Assembly: GCF_947496855.1 (NCBI RefSeq)
Contig: NZ_CANMED010000002.1
Span: forward strand, 248,001 to 312,000
Direction: 5' to 3'
DNA: 64,000 nucleotides
Source: an uncultured Aquimarina sp.
GTDB lineage: Bacteria > Bacteroidota > Bacteroidia > Flavobacteriales > Flavobacteriaceae
Positions 18,607-26,692 of this stretch are shown one piece after another. Under the pieces are notes generated by a model, which was not told the DNA's origin, ran no database searches, and saw nothing but the letters and a program-made list of their open reading frames with translations. A program made the position numbers and the translations under genes. Position 1 is the stretch's first letter, and each line of letters opens with the position of its first letter.

Positions 18607-19278
18607 ATGCAAAAGCTAACAAAAACAATTTTATTCTTATTATTTATTTCTAATATCTATGGACAAGAATATTTTGAAGGTCAAATAGAATATAAAATTG
18701 AATACGAACCTATAAATCCAAATATTCCAAAGGGTTATTTGTCTACCGAACTTGGAGATTCTTTTACTGCTTTTGTTCAAGAAGATAGATATACAATGAT
18801 TTATCACGGAAAAGGAGAACTTGGTTGGATGAAAGTAATAGTTCGATTAGACGAAGGTTATTCATATACCGAATACGAAAAAAAAGACACTATATCAAAG
18901 ACAAAATTCGGGCTTGACAAAGACAAATTACTTAAATTTAGTCACAATCCAGATGATAAAAAAATTATAATGGATGAATTATGCGAATCCATCACCATTA
19001 ACTATCAACCATCTGATCCAAAATCATTTTTTAAAACTTTTCGTGGTAAATATTATTTTAATCCAAAATATAAGCTAAACTCAAAGTTATATGAAAATTA
19101 TACGGATGGATTTTGGAATCTATTTGTCAAAGAATCCAACTCAATAAGTATTAGAAATGAAACGGAGTTTTATCCTTTTTTTAAAACCACCCAAGAAGCT
19201 ATATCTATTGATGAGAAGAAAATACCATCAAAAACATTTGAACCAAATAACTCAAAGGTGATATTTGAAAAAAAGTAG
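18607..19278 (+). CDS. Secreted protein, GLPGLI-like
   Basis: A 223-residue protein with a Sec signal peptide (MQKLTKTILFLLFISNIYGQ, cleavage near 20). The mature part is beta-rich (EYFEGQIEYKIEYEPINP, ...MDELCESITINY) and resembles GLPGLI-family exported proteins of Bacteroidetes, though I do not see the name motif. The function is unknown. It sits between two cassette-like junctions (18535 and about 19278). Confidence 0.65.
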   Translation: MQKLTKTILFLLFISNIYGQEYFEGQIEYKIEYEPINPNIPKGYLSTELGDSFTAFVQEDRYTMIYHGKGELGWMKVIVRLDEGYSYTEYEKKDTISKTKFGLDKDKLLKFSHNPDDKKIIMDELCESITINYQPSDPKSFFKTFRGKYYFNPKYKLNSKLYENYTDGFWNLFVKESNSISIRNETEFYPFFKTTQEAISIDEKKIPSKTFEPNNSKVIFEKK

Positions 19279-19310
19279 AACCGTTACTAACACAGCATAT
19301 AAAAAAACAC

Positions 19311-19937
19311 TTGAAGACATTGAATACAAAAACTGATGGTAAATGGATTAATGTGAGTAAAATAAGACCTTTTCGGAATATAGATATTATTACTTTCGAA
19401 AATGAAAGAATTACATACGCTGTTTTAGAAAACGTCGAAAATGAAATAAACATAAAAGAAAAAGAAGTCGAAAATTTTTCTAAAAATATAGCTGACATAA
19501 ACTTTGAATTTATGAACTCCGACCGAATACGATTTTATAGAAAAGGAAAAAAGGTAACCCTATTGAACGAAACGGAATCTAAAGCCGAAGACAAAATATT
19601 CGAACAAGATTATGTTAGATTGACTCCAACAGTATCAAAAATATCTGAAAGTAGAATTCAACTTTTGAAATACAATTTTGAATGGAATAAGGTAAAAGAA
19701 GTTATTGAGTTCAATAAAATTTTAGATAAACCTGAAATTATCGAAACACTCAAGAAAAGTGGATATGCAGGACGAAAAATATTGTTAGAAAAAATAGATA
19801 ATACTTTATTAATTTCTTCATTTTACAATAACCACAAAGGATTGGTACTATTGATTAAAGACATTGACGAAACTAAAGCTATTTTATACGGACTTCCTTC
19901 AGAATCGTTTGAAACTTTGGCCGAAAGAATTGATTAA
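19311..19937 (+). CDS. Hypothetical protein, start codon uncertain or gene 5'-truncated
   Basis: The frame gives 208 residues from TTG at 19311 (MKTLNTKTDGKWINVSKIRP); the next in-frame ATG is deep inside (about residue 67, EFMNSDRI). No signal peptide is present. The upstream bases (CGTTACTAACACAGCATATAA, about 19276-19296) look like a cassette junction, so the gene may have lost its 5' end. No family was recognised. Confidence 0.5.
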   Translation: MKTLNTKTDGKWINVSKIRPFRNIDIITFENERITYAVLENVENEINIKEKEVENFSKNIADINFEFMNSDRIRFYRKGKKVTLLNETESKAEDKIFEQDYVRLTPTVSKISESRIQLLKYNFEWNKVKEVIEFNKILDKPEIIETLKKSGYAGRKILLEKIDNTLLISSFYNNHKGLVLLIKDIDETKAILYGLPSESFETLAERID

Positions 19938-19975
19938 AAAACGAATCACAATACCTATCTGATCATAGCGGCTAA

Positions 19976-20021
19976 TTGCTTAATCGAATGATTCATGTAT
20001 TTTTGACAAGACGCAATATTT
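19976..20021 (+). repeat. Dispersed intergenic repeat, copy 1
   Basis: The run ATTGCTTAATCGAATGATTC continues ATGTATTTTTG. A near copy is at about 21632-21679 (ATTGCCTAATCAGATGATTC, then ATGTATTTTTG). The copies are 1.65 kb apart and flank the LRR and SUKH-like genes. Confidence 0.55.
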
Positions 20022-20037
20022 ATGAAGAATAGCTAGA

Positions 20038-20072
20038 TAACGTTTTGCTCTACTATGATACATATATTAAAC
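20038..20072 (+). repeat. Cassette-like leader repeat, copy 2
   Basis: Diverged copy of the block at 18535-18569, located 27 bp before the LRR gene ATG. Confidence 0.45.
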
Positions 20073-20098
20073 ATTGTGTGTAATCAAAATTTAAAAAA

Positions 20099-20686
20099 AT
20101 GAAAAAAGGCACCTTATTAATCTTATTTTCTTTGAGTATTGTCTCAAACATATATTCACAATCTAAAACTCATGAATTATGGGAAAATACTGAAATAGGA
20201 TCTGTAATGGTATACTATTCTTTAGAAGAAGCACTAAAGAACCCTGAAAAAGTTAAAGGTTTACAAATTAGGGACGAAGGTCTTGAAAAAATACCTGGTG
20301 ATATTGTCAAACTAGTTAATCTTGAATATTTAAGATTACATCATAATAGATTTGAAGAAATACCTGACTTTATTTTTAAAATGAATACAATTAGGGTTTT
20401 AGAAATTGGAGGAAATAAATTAAATGTGATACCCGAGGAAATTGGAGAAATGACACAATTAGAATTTTTAGGATTAAAAGCTAATGGATTAAAAGGTCTT
20501 CCGAAATCAATTGGTAATCTGACAGAATTAAAACATCTTGATTTGGATTTTAATCCACTAATAACACTTCCGGAATCCATAAAAAAATTGACCAAACTAA
20601 AATCACTTTATTTCTCTCACGCGAAATTTTCAGATGAAGAAATAAAAAGAATCAAAAAATTACTACCTCATTATTTCGGCACTTAA
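20099..20686 (+). CDS. Exported leucine-rich-repeat protein
   Basis: The 195 residues start with a signal peptide (MKKGTLLILFSLSIVSNIYSQ). From about residue 50 there are five LRRs of 23 residues with the pattern LxxLxLxxNxLxxIPxxI (VNLEYLRLHHNRFEEIPDFI, TIRVLEIGGNKLNVIPEEI, TQLEFLGLKANGLKGLPKSI, TELKHLDLDFNPLITLPESI). It is a short binding scaffold with no catalytic domain. Confidence 0.85.
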   Translation: MKKGTLLILFSLSIVSNIYSQSKTHELWENTEIGSVMVYYSLEEALKNPEKVKGLQIRDEGLEKIPGDIVKLVNLEYLRLHHNRFEEIPDFIFKMNTIRVLEIGGNKLNVIPEEIGEMTQLEFLGLKANGLKGLPKSIGNLTELKHLDLDFNPLITLPESIKKLTKLKSLYFSHAKFSDEEIKRIKKLLPHYFGT

Positions 20687-20725
20687 AAGTCTAGTTACAA
20701 CAACGTAAAACATTTGGTAACAAAT

Positions 20726-21601
20726 TTGAAACACATAATCTTAATAATGGGATTACTATCATTTTTCGGAGCGAATAGTCAGAATAATAAGAAAGAGAAT
20801 TATGAAAATCTAACTTCTGAATTAAAGGATCGATTTAAAAATGAATTGAAAAGGAATTCTGAAAAAGAATTTAACCTTGAATTTATTCGAACTACAAATT
20901 TGGAACATGAAATCATAAATAAATATGGTTTTGACGGAATTAAACTTGTATTCGATTCTCGAAATAGTAAAAACTATTACAAACTTGGCGAATTCCCTGA
21001 AGATTGCCCTTGGATGAAAGGCAACAAAAAAACAGTTACAGATTTCATTACCGAAAATTTCAAACCGATATCTAAAAAAATTCCTAATCTAATCGCTGCA
21101 TTAAAAGACAGATGTAAATTTATTTATGCAGAGAAAAAAGAAAACGACTGGCATTTGCATTACTTGCTTGACATGAAACTTTATGATGATAGAAATTATT
21201 ATAAAATATACACTGGAGGAGCGCCACTTTTACATGCAGAACCAAATAAAAACTTGAAATCTTTTAATTGGAATGTTCCGAATGATTTAAAAATATTTTA
21301 TAAGATTCATAATGGGTTTGGAGAACTATATGACGCTTATTTTGTGATGGCAAACGATGATATAAAAGTACTGGCAGAAATGATGAATCCGATTTGCAAA
21401 GAACAAAATGTGCAACCTGAAGGCTATTCTTTTAACGATTTACTTGAGTTCTATCCTGATGGTACAGGAAATGCACAATGCTTTTATAAAAACAACGGGA
21501 ATTCGACAGTCGACTGGGATCACGAAGTTTGGGAGATTTCAGGAGAAATGGGATTTTTTGAGTTTATAAACGAACGAATGGCTGAAATTGATGAAGAATG
21601 A
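20726..21601 (+). CDS. Exported protein with SUKH/SMI1-KNR4-like C-terminus
   Basis: The reading frame can start at TTG 20714 or TTG 20726. I prefer 20726 because it yields a clean signal peptide (MKHIILIMGLLSFFGANSQ); the first ATG (20747) would remove half of it. The mature protein ends with a SUKH-like region: WNVPNDLKIFYKIHNGFGELY, LLEFYPDGTGNAQCFY, VDWDHEVWEISGEMGFFEFI. SUKH domains are often immunity proteins against secreted toxins, but an exported one with no toxin beside it could be something else. About 291 residues. Confidence 0.65.
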   Translation: MKHIILIMGLLSFFGANSQNNKKENYENLTSELKDRFKNELKRNSEKEFNLEFIRTTNLEHEIINKYGFDGIKLVFDSRNSKNYYKLGEFPEDCPWMKGNKKTVTDFITENFKPISKKIPNLIAALKDRCKFIYAEKKENDWHLHYLLDMKLYDDRNYYKIYTGGAPLLHAEPNKNLKSFNWNVPNDLKIFYKIHNGFGELYDAYFVMANDDIKVLAEMMNPICKEQNVQPEGYSFNDLLEFYPDGTGNAQCFYKNNGNSTVDWDHEVWEISGEMGFFEFINERMAEIDEE

Positions 21602-21631
21602 AAACGAACTACAACTATCATATCCTAGTAG

Positions 21632-21679
21632 TTTATTGCCTAATCAGATGATTCATGTATTTTTGGTAAGGTACAATGC
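21632..21679 (+). repeat. Dispersed intergenic repeat, copy 2
   Basis: Near copy of 19976-20021. It lies inside the 5' extension of the following open frame, which indicates that the extension is not coding and that the alginate-lyase gene starts at 21759. Confidence 0.55.
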
Positions 21680-21758
21680 TTTTAATAGAGAAAAGTTAAA
21701 ATTCTTACACCAAATGTTCCAAATAGAGAAGAATGAAACTGGGCAAGCATCCATAGAA

Positions 21759-22823
21759 ATGAAAAAAATAAATAAATCACTATTTCGAGCGCCCCTACTC
21801 ATAGTTGGTCTTGCATTATTTCTGAATAGCTGTTTTGATTCTAATACAACTAAGAATTCTAAGAATGATGACACAAAAACTACCGTATATCCAAGTGATG
21901 TTATTGAATTTATGGACGATTGGAGCGTTCTTACAGGCGATGGTACACGTACCGAAGAATTAGCTAATTATGAGCAAAAAGATTTTTTTTATGTTTCTAA
22001 TGATGGAGAAACGGATTGGGTAGTTTATAAAACACCAAATGCCGGTATTACATCAAAAAATTCGAGTAATACAAGAACAGAATTAGGACAAAAAAAACAT
22101 TGGATACCTAAAATGGGTGGTAAACTAAGTGGCACCTTAAAAGTAATGCATGTTTCAACTTCTGGTGATGCTAGAGTTGCCGCGTCATACTCCGTAGTAG
22201 TTGGACAAATCCATAGTGATGATGGACATGAGAACGAACCGCTAAAAATATTTTATAAAAAATTTCCTGGACACACAAAAGGATCTGTTTTTTGGAACTA
22301 CGAAATTAACACAGAAGGTGATAATTCAAAAAGATGGGATTATTCAACAGCTGTTTGGGGCAATGATATGTCTGTTATTGGATCAAGTCCAAATGCCTAC
22401 CCTGAAGAACCTAAAGAAGGTATTGAAATAGGAGAAGAATTTAGCTATGAAATAAATGTTTATAAAGGTATCATGCACCTCACTTTTATGAGTGAAGGTC
22501 ATAAGACGATGAAGTTTACAAAAAACTTATTGAAATCAGAATTCACATCTAATGAGACGATTCCTGAACAAATTGCTACAATGTACGCATCTATAGCTCG
22601 TGATGGTACTGAACGCCCCGATGCATATACAGGTGAATTGCAATTTTTTAAACAAGGCGCCTATAACCAAACTAATGGGAAGAATCCAGAAGACAACATA
22701 GTTTGGAATACCGGATCAAAAACTTATGATGGTGATATTGCAAAACAATATGCTAATGGGTCCTATACAGAAGTATGGTTTAAACAAGGCACTATAGGTG
22801 CTGGTACAGATCCTAATAAGTAA
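21759..22823 (+). CDS. Lipoprotein polysaccharide lyase, PL7 alginate lyase family
   Basis: I choose the ATG at 21759 (354 residues), because it gives a lipoprotein signal (FRAPLLIVGLALFLNSC) and because the longer frame from 21588 runs through a dispersed repeat. The PL7 hallmarks are NTRTELGQ (catalytic Arg/Glu strand), VVGQIHSDD (catalytic Gln and His) and FFKQGAYNQTN (Tyr). It should cleave alginate by beta-elimination on the cell surface, which fits a marine, algae-associated flavobacterium. No SusC/SusD pair is next to it, so it is not in a full utilisation locus. Confidence 0.88.
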   Translation: MKKINKSLFRAPLLIVGLALFLNSCFDSNTTKNSKNDDTKTTVYPSDVIEFMDDWSVLTGDGTRTEELANYEQKDFFYVSNDGETDWVVYKTPNAGITSKNSSNTRTELGQKKHWIPKMGGKLSGTLKVMHVSTSGDARVAASYSVVVGQIHSDDGHENEPLKIFYKKFPGHTKGSVFWNYEINTEGDNSKRWDYSTAVWGNDMSVIGSSPNAYPEEPKEGIEIGEEFSYEINVYKGIMHLTFMSEGHKTMKFTKNLLKSEFTSNETIPEQIATMYASIARDGTERPDAYTGELQFFKQGAYNQTNGKNPEDNIVWNTGSKTYDGDIAKQYANGSYTEVWFKQGTIGAGTDPNK

Positions 22824-23273
22824 ATACTATTCTTTTGGGATAAGAACTAAGGTACATTTAAGATTTATCTATTGATAAAAAATAGAAATCGTAGGATAAA
22901 CGATCTGAAATAATAAAACTCTATAACATTTTTATATTATAAATACCCAACCCCCAAGGTTTATAACGCTGAAGGAAAGCTAAACTATATCCTTATATTT
23001 TATATAGCTGTACTTATATACATGTCTTGTCTTATATATAAGTATATAAATTTTGGGCAATAATTATACTTCAGTTATTGTTGTAAACATATTTTTACAC
23101 CCTGTTTTTAAATAAAAACAAATCCAAATTCTTTATTTTTTCAAAAAAAACACTTCAAAACGTCGTTTTTTCGTTAAAATATGTTAAAATAGTACCTTTT
23201 TATACATAGTACTGTAACAAAATTAAAACCTCTGCGTCTAGTAAGTATATAATAATCTAAAACAATAGAAATT
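22824..23273. other. Long AT-rich leader before the peptide array
   Basis: There is no gene over 450 bp. The stretch is very AT-rich with repeated TATAT words (22985-23050) and a TATAAATTTTGGG near 23044, which could be a diverged -7 box. It presumably contains the promoter of the small-peptide genes. Confidence 0.4.
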
Positions 23274-23360
23274 ATGAGAACATTAGACAATAATCAAATT
23301 ACTAAAAAATTGAACAAAACAAACGGAAATATATGGAACGCTAAAAGACGTTTTAGATAG
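23274..23360 (+). CDS. Small cationic peptide gene, array copy 1
   Basis: A 28-residue open frame: starts MRTLDNNQITKKLNKT and ends NGNIWNAKRRFR, stop TAG. The peptide is strongly basic with one Trp and no Cys. Copies 2-4 follow in the same strand at intervals of about 150 bp. They share the start MRTLD and end with RR(F/Y)R. Most differences between copies preserve the reading frame and length, so this looks like a translated gene family. The family and function are not recognised. Confidence 0.75.
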   Translation: MRTLDNNQITKKLNKTNGNIWNAKRRFR

Positions 23361-23427
23361 TCCGAAAATCAAAATCATTAATCAATTAACCTGTCCCATC
23401 TTTGGAGGGTCAAAAAAATCAAAAACC

Positions 23428-23514
23428 ATGAGAACTTTAGACAGCAATCAAATTACTAAAAAATTAAATAAAACAAACGGAAACATCTGGAACGCTAAAA
23501 GACGTTTTAGATAA
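23428..23514 (+). CDS. Small cationic peptide gene, array copy 2
   Basis: 28 residues, differing from copy 1 only at position 6 (Asn to Ser) while carrying several synonymous changes (TTG/TTA, AAC/AAT, ATA/ATC, TAG/TAA). Synonymous drift with a conserved product is direct evidence of selection for the peptide. It ends WNAKRRFR. The spacer before it includes a CATCTTTGGAGGGT patch. Confidence 0.78.
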   Translation: MRTLDSNQITKKLNKTNGNIWNAKRRFR

Positions 23515-23534
23515 TCCAAAACAATCAAAGTATT

Positions 23535-23582
23535 CATCAATTCAATCATCAATTCAATCATCAATTCAATCATCAATTCAAT
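23535..23582 (+). repeat. Four perfect 12-bp tandem repeats in the peptide-array spacer
   Basis: CATCAATTCAAT is repeated four times without gaps between copies 2 and 3. In the next spacer (23705-23729) the same unit occurs in a shorter, imperfect form. Unequal crossing-over or slippage is the likely origin. It is not a CRISPR: the units are contiguous. Confidence 0.85.
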
Positions 23583-23598
23583 CAAAAAACAAAACATT

Positions 23599-23685
23599 AT
23601 GAGAACATTAGACAGTAATCAAATCAGTAAAAAATTAAACAACACAAATGGAAGTATCTGGAACAACAAAAGACGTTATAGATAA
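23599..23685 (+). CDS. Small cationic peptide gene, array copy 3
   Basis: 28 residues: MRTLDSNQISKKLNNTNG then SIWNNKRRYR. It differs from copy 2 at Thr10 to Ser, Lys15 to Asn, Asn19 to Ser, Ala23 to Asn and Phe27 to Tyr. All are conservative or polar swaps. The leader (ACAAAACATTATG) is identical to that of copy 4. Confidence 0.78.
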   Translation: MRTLDSNQISKKLNNTNGSIWNNKRRYR

Positions 23686-23744
23686 TCCAAAACAATCAAA
23701 GTATTCATCAATCAATCATCAATTCAATCAAAAAACAAAACATT

Positions 23745-23831
23745 ATGAGAACATTAGACAGTAATCAAATCAGTAAAAAATTAAACAACACAAATGGAAA
23801 TATCTGGAACAACAAAAGACGTTATAGATAA
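23745..23831 (+). CDS. Small cationic peptide gene, array copy 4
   Basis: 28 residues, identical to copy 3 except Asn19 in place of Ser (NIWNNKRRYR). The upstream spacer is also nearly identical to that of copy 3, so copies 3 and 4 are the most recent duplication. The downstream spacer holds two short hairpins (CCTC/GAGG and TCCAC/GTGGA, about 23843-23892). Confidence 0.78.
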   Translation: MRTLDSNQISKKLNNTNGNIWNNKRRYR

Positions 23832-23906
23832 TCTAACAATCTGACCTCCTAGAGAGGATCATAAATCAAACCATCCACTGCTGGTGGACCTAAAAAACTA
23901 ATCATC

Positions 23907-24056
23907 ATGAGAACATTACAAAATATAAGGAATAGAACAAGAAATAGTGCCACTCCACAATATAATAAGTTTGTAAACTACATCACGCAATTCTATGATT
24001 ATGAAGGAAACATTATTACCGGAAATAAAAGATACACATACCAAGTTGAACGATAA
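23907..24056 (+). CDS. 49-residue basic protein related to the peptide array
   Basis: The frame starts MRTLQNIRNRTRNSATPQYN and ends GNIITGNKRYTYQVER. It shares MRTL with the four 28-residue peptides and a GNI...NKRY segment near its end, spaced similarly. It is followed at once by a strong terminator, so it closes the transcription unit. The family is not recognised; the middle is aromatic (FVNYITQFYDYEG). Confidence 0.65.
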   Translation: MRTLQNIRNRTRNSATPQYNKFVNYITQFYDYEGNIITGNKRYTYQVER

Positions 24057-24060
24057 AACA

Positions 24061-24100
24061 AAAAGCTGAATTTTAGGGTATTCTCCTAAATTCAGCTTTT
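24061..24100 (+). terminator. Terminator closing the peptide array
   Basis: AAAGCTGAATTTTAGG (from 24062) pairs with CCTAAATTCAGCTTTT (24085-24100) with one bulged T, followed by a T-rich run. It also separates the array from the convergent ccoI gene. Confidence 0.85.
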
Positions 24101-24174
24101 ATATTTATATCCCTTTTGATCACAAAAAAATTCACCTTTTCCTTCTCACTACTATAATTGATAAAAAATAAAAA

Positions 24175-26574
24175 TCATCCTCGAAGTTTTATTTTTCTTC
24201 CATTCCAATTGGTCAAAATCGTTACATATACCACTACAGAAATAGAACTTAATGGCATCAATATGGCGGCAATAATCGGAGATAACTGTCCCGTAACTGC
24301 ATAATATAATCCTATACTGTTGTACAAGAATGACAAGACAAAACTTGATTTAATAATCTTGATTGCCTTTTTAGAAACCTTAAGATACGTAGGAATTTTA
24401 TCAAATTGAGAAGCATCCAAAATTGCATCACATGCTGGAGAAAACACATTCACATTTTCTGAGATAGCAATACCAACATCACTTTGCGCCAAAGCACCTG
24501 CATCATTAAGTCCATCACCAATCATGATTACTTTTTGTGTTGACTCCTGCAATGATTTTATATAATTCATTTTGTCATCCGGTTTTTGATTAAAAAGTAA
24601 TACCGTGTTCTCTGGCAACAATTGTGCTAAATGTTCCTTTTCACCTTCATTATCACCAGATAGAATAGATAATTTATACCCTTTAGTTAAAGTCTCAAAA
24701 ACGTTCCTTACATTCTTTCTATATTGATTATGAAAAATATACCGCCCTTTATACGTGTCATTCGTACTTATATGAACATTCGTATTTTGTGTTTTCGAAA
24801 GTTCTTCCTTTCCAACAAAATTTGACGAACCTATTTTTATAGTACTTTCTGCTAATTTACCTTCAATTCCTTTACCGACATGCTCTTGGTATTCATCAAG
24901 TGTGTATATATCTTGCTCTTCTAAAATATCATACAACGCTCTGCTTAATGGATGATTGGATGCTCTCAACGTATTTTTGAGTAAGGATTCTTCTTCTGGA
25001 GTTAGTTCCATCCCTTCGTATTCTATTTTACTTGTAGTATTGGTCGTTATAGTCCCGGTTTTATCAAAAATCATACTATTCGTAGACGCTAATTGTTCTA
25101 TGACATCTGCATTTTTAAGATAGAATTTATTTTTTCCAAAAATTCGCAACATATTACCCAACGCAAAAGGTCTTGCTAATGCTAATGCACAAGGACAAGC
25201 GATAATTAATACGGCGGTAAAAACATTAATTGCTTTCGTAGCGTCCACAAACAACCAAAAAGTTGTTGCAATTATTGCTATACACAAAATAACAATCGTG
25301 AAATATTTACTGATGGTATCGGTTAGATTGGTAAAAGAGGCAGACTTGTTCTTACTAAATACGTCATTACTCCATAATCGAGTAAGGTAACTCTGTTCTA
25401 CTGTTTTTGTAGCTTCAATTTCTATTGCTCCGTATAATTGCTTACCTCCTGCAAAAAGTTTATCACCTGATATTTTAGTTACCGATTCACTTTCTCCGGT
25501 TACAAAACTATAATCAATTCTGGCCGTACCTTTAATTAATATAGCATCTACAGGTATTAATTCTCCATTGCGTATGAGAAGTCGGTTTCCTTCCTGAATA
25601 TCATACACCCGAATACTCTTTTCGTTATTTTTTTTCTTCTCTTTGTCGAAAATTAATCGAGTTACAGCAATGGGGAAATACGATTTATAATCTCTTTCAA
25701 AAGATAAAAAAGAATAGGTTTTCTGTTGAAAAAATTTACCTAGTAACAGGAAAAACACCAATCCCGTAAGACTATCAAAAAAGCCAGTACCCCAATCAAA
25801 TATGATCTCGGTAGTACTTCTAAGAAAAAGCACTGTAATTCCCAGAGCGACAGGCACATCTATATTTAATATTCTGGAACGCAATCCTTTAAATGCTGAA
25901 ATAAAATAATCTTGTGCAGCATATAACACAACCGGCAATGAAAACACAAACATCAGCCAACGAAATACATATTTATATTGTTCCAACCAGTATTCTGACA
26001 CCTCGAAATACTCAGGAAATGACAAGAACATTACATTGCCAAAAGCAAATCCAGCAACCCCTAATTTATATATTAAACTTCTGTTAATACGTTTTTCTCC
26101 TTCTGAATAATCATTAAGACTTATATAAGGTTCATAACCGATTGAATTCAATAAAACAACTACTTCTTTCAGTGATGTTTTTTCGTTATTAAAAGTAATT
26201 CGAACAGTTTTCTTCGGGAAATTTACTTGAGAATTTATAATTGAAGATTCGAGCTTATGTAAGTTTTCTAATACCCATATACACGAGCTACAATGTATAT
26301 GAGGGATGTATAATGTAATAATCTCAGTAATATCGTCACTAAACTCGATTAATTTTTCGGCAATAGCAGGAGTATCCAGATAATCATATTTCTTTTCAAT
26401 TTCTATAGGAATAGCACCAGGAGCAGATTGTAAGTCATAATAACAGGATAAATCATTACTCCAAAAAATATCATATACAGTTTTACATCCATTACAACAG
26501 AATGTTTTTTGATCAAAAATAATTGCTACCGAATCACAATCATTTCCACAGTGATAGCATGTGGATTCTATCAT
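24175..26574 (-). CDS. ccoI: Copper-translocating P1B-ATPase CcoI/FixI for cbb3 assembly
   Basis: A 799-residue integral membrane pump. The N-terminus has a Zn-ribbon-like pair CYHCGNDC and CCNGCK, then a heavy-metal-associated domain with HCSSCIWVL. Eight helices follow, with the CPC metal site (IIACPCALALARP), the phosphorylation loop DKTGTIT, the HP motif (NHPLSRALY) and the hinge GDGLNDAGALAQSD. It delivers copper needed for the CcoN centre. In other flavobacteria ccoI lies directly before ccoS; here the 12.8-kb accessory region intervenes. Confidence 0.94.
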   Translation of the reverse strand: MIESTCYHCGNDCDSVAIIFDQKTFCCNGCKTVYDIFWSNDLSCYYDLQSAPGAIPIEIEKKYDYLDTPAIAEKLIEFSDDITEIITLYIPHIHCSSCIWVLENLHKLESSIINSQVNFPKKTVRITFNNEKTSLKEVVVLLNSIGYEPYISLNDYSEGEKRINRSLIYKLGVAGFAFGNVMFLSFPEYFEVSEYWLEQYKYVFRWLMFVFSLPVVLYAAQDYFISAFKGLRSRILNIDVPVALGITVLFLRSTTEIIFDWGTGFFDSLTGLVFFLLLGKFFQQKTYSFLSFERDYKSYFPIAVTRLIFDKEKKKNNEKSIRVYDIQEGNRLLIRNGELIPVDAILIKGTARIDYSFVTGESESVTKISGDKLFAGGKQLYGAIEIEATKTVEQSYLTRLWSNDVFSKNKSASFTNLTDTISKYFTIVILCIAIIATTFWLFVDATKAINVFTAVLIIACPCALALARPFALGNMLRIFGKNKFYLKNADVIEQLASTNSMIFDKTGTITTNTTSKIEYEGMELTPEEESLLKNTLRASNHPLSRALYDILEEQDIYTLDEYQEHVGKGIEGKLAESTIKIGSSNFVGKEELSKTQNTNVHISTNDTYKGRYIFHNQYRKNVRNVFETLTKGYKLSILSGDNEGEKEHLAQLLPENTVLLFNQKPDDKMNYIKSLQESTQKVIMIGDGLNDAGALAQSDVGIAISENVNVFSPACDAILDASQFDKIPTYLKVSKKAIKIIKSSFVLSFLYNSIGLYYAVTGQLSPIIAAILMPLSSISVVVYVTILTNWNGRKIKLRG

Positions 26575-26593
26575 AAGTATCTAATTTGAGATA

Positions 26594-26667
26594 CAAAAAT
26601 TAAAAAGACCTCAAATATATAATATGATAAAAGTCATAGTTTTAGGTCTAATGAAGATTTAGTTTTG
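26594..26667. promoter_or_regulatory. Divergent FNR-like promoter between ccoI and USP
   Basis: TGATAAAAGTCA (26625-26636) is followed on the plus strand by TAGTTTTG (26660-26667), 29.5 bp from the centre. On the minus strand the reading TAATTTTTG (26602-26594) stands at the same distance, slightly off consensus. One palindrome may thus serve both directions. Confidence 0.62.
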
Positions 26668-26692
26668 GCATATCACCATAATACTACTGATG

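Noticed and set aside
21588-21758. 5' extension of the alginate lyase frame
   Set aside because: It runs through a dispersed repeat shared with 19976-20021 and would place the lipoprotein signal 57 residues inside.
23535-23582. Short tandem repeats as a CRISPR array
   Set aside because: Units are 12 bp and contiguous with no spacers, and there are no cas genes.
23274-24056. Peptide array as a classical RiPP or lasso cluster
   Set aside because: There is no double-Gly leader, no Cys or core motif, and no maturase or transporter next to it. Function is left open.
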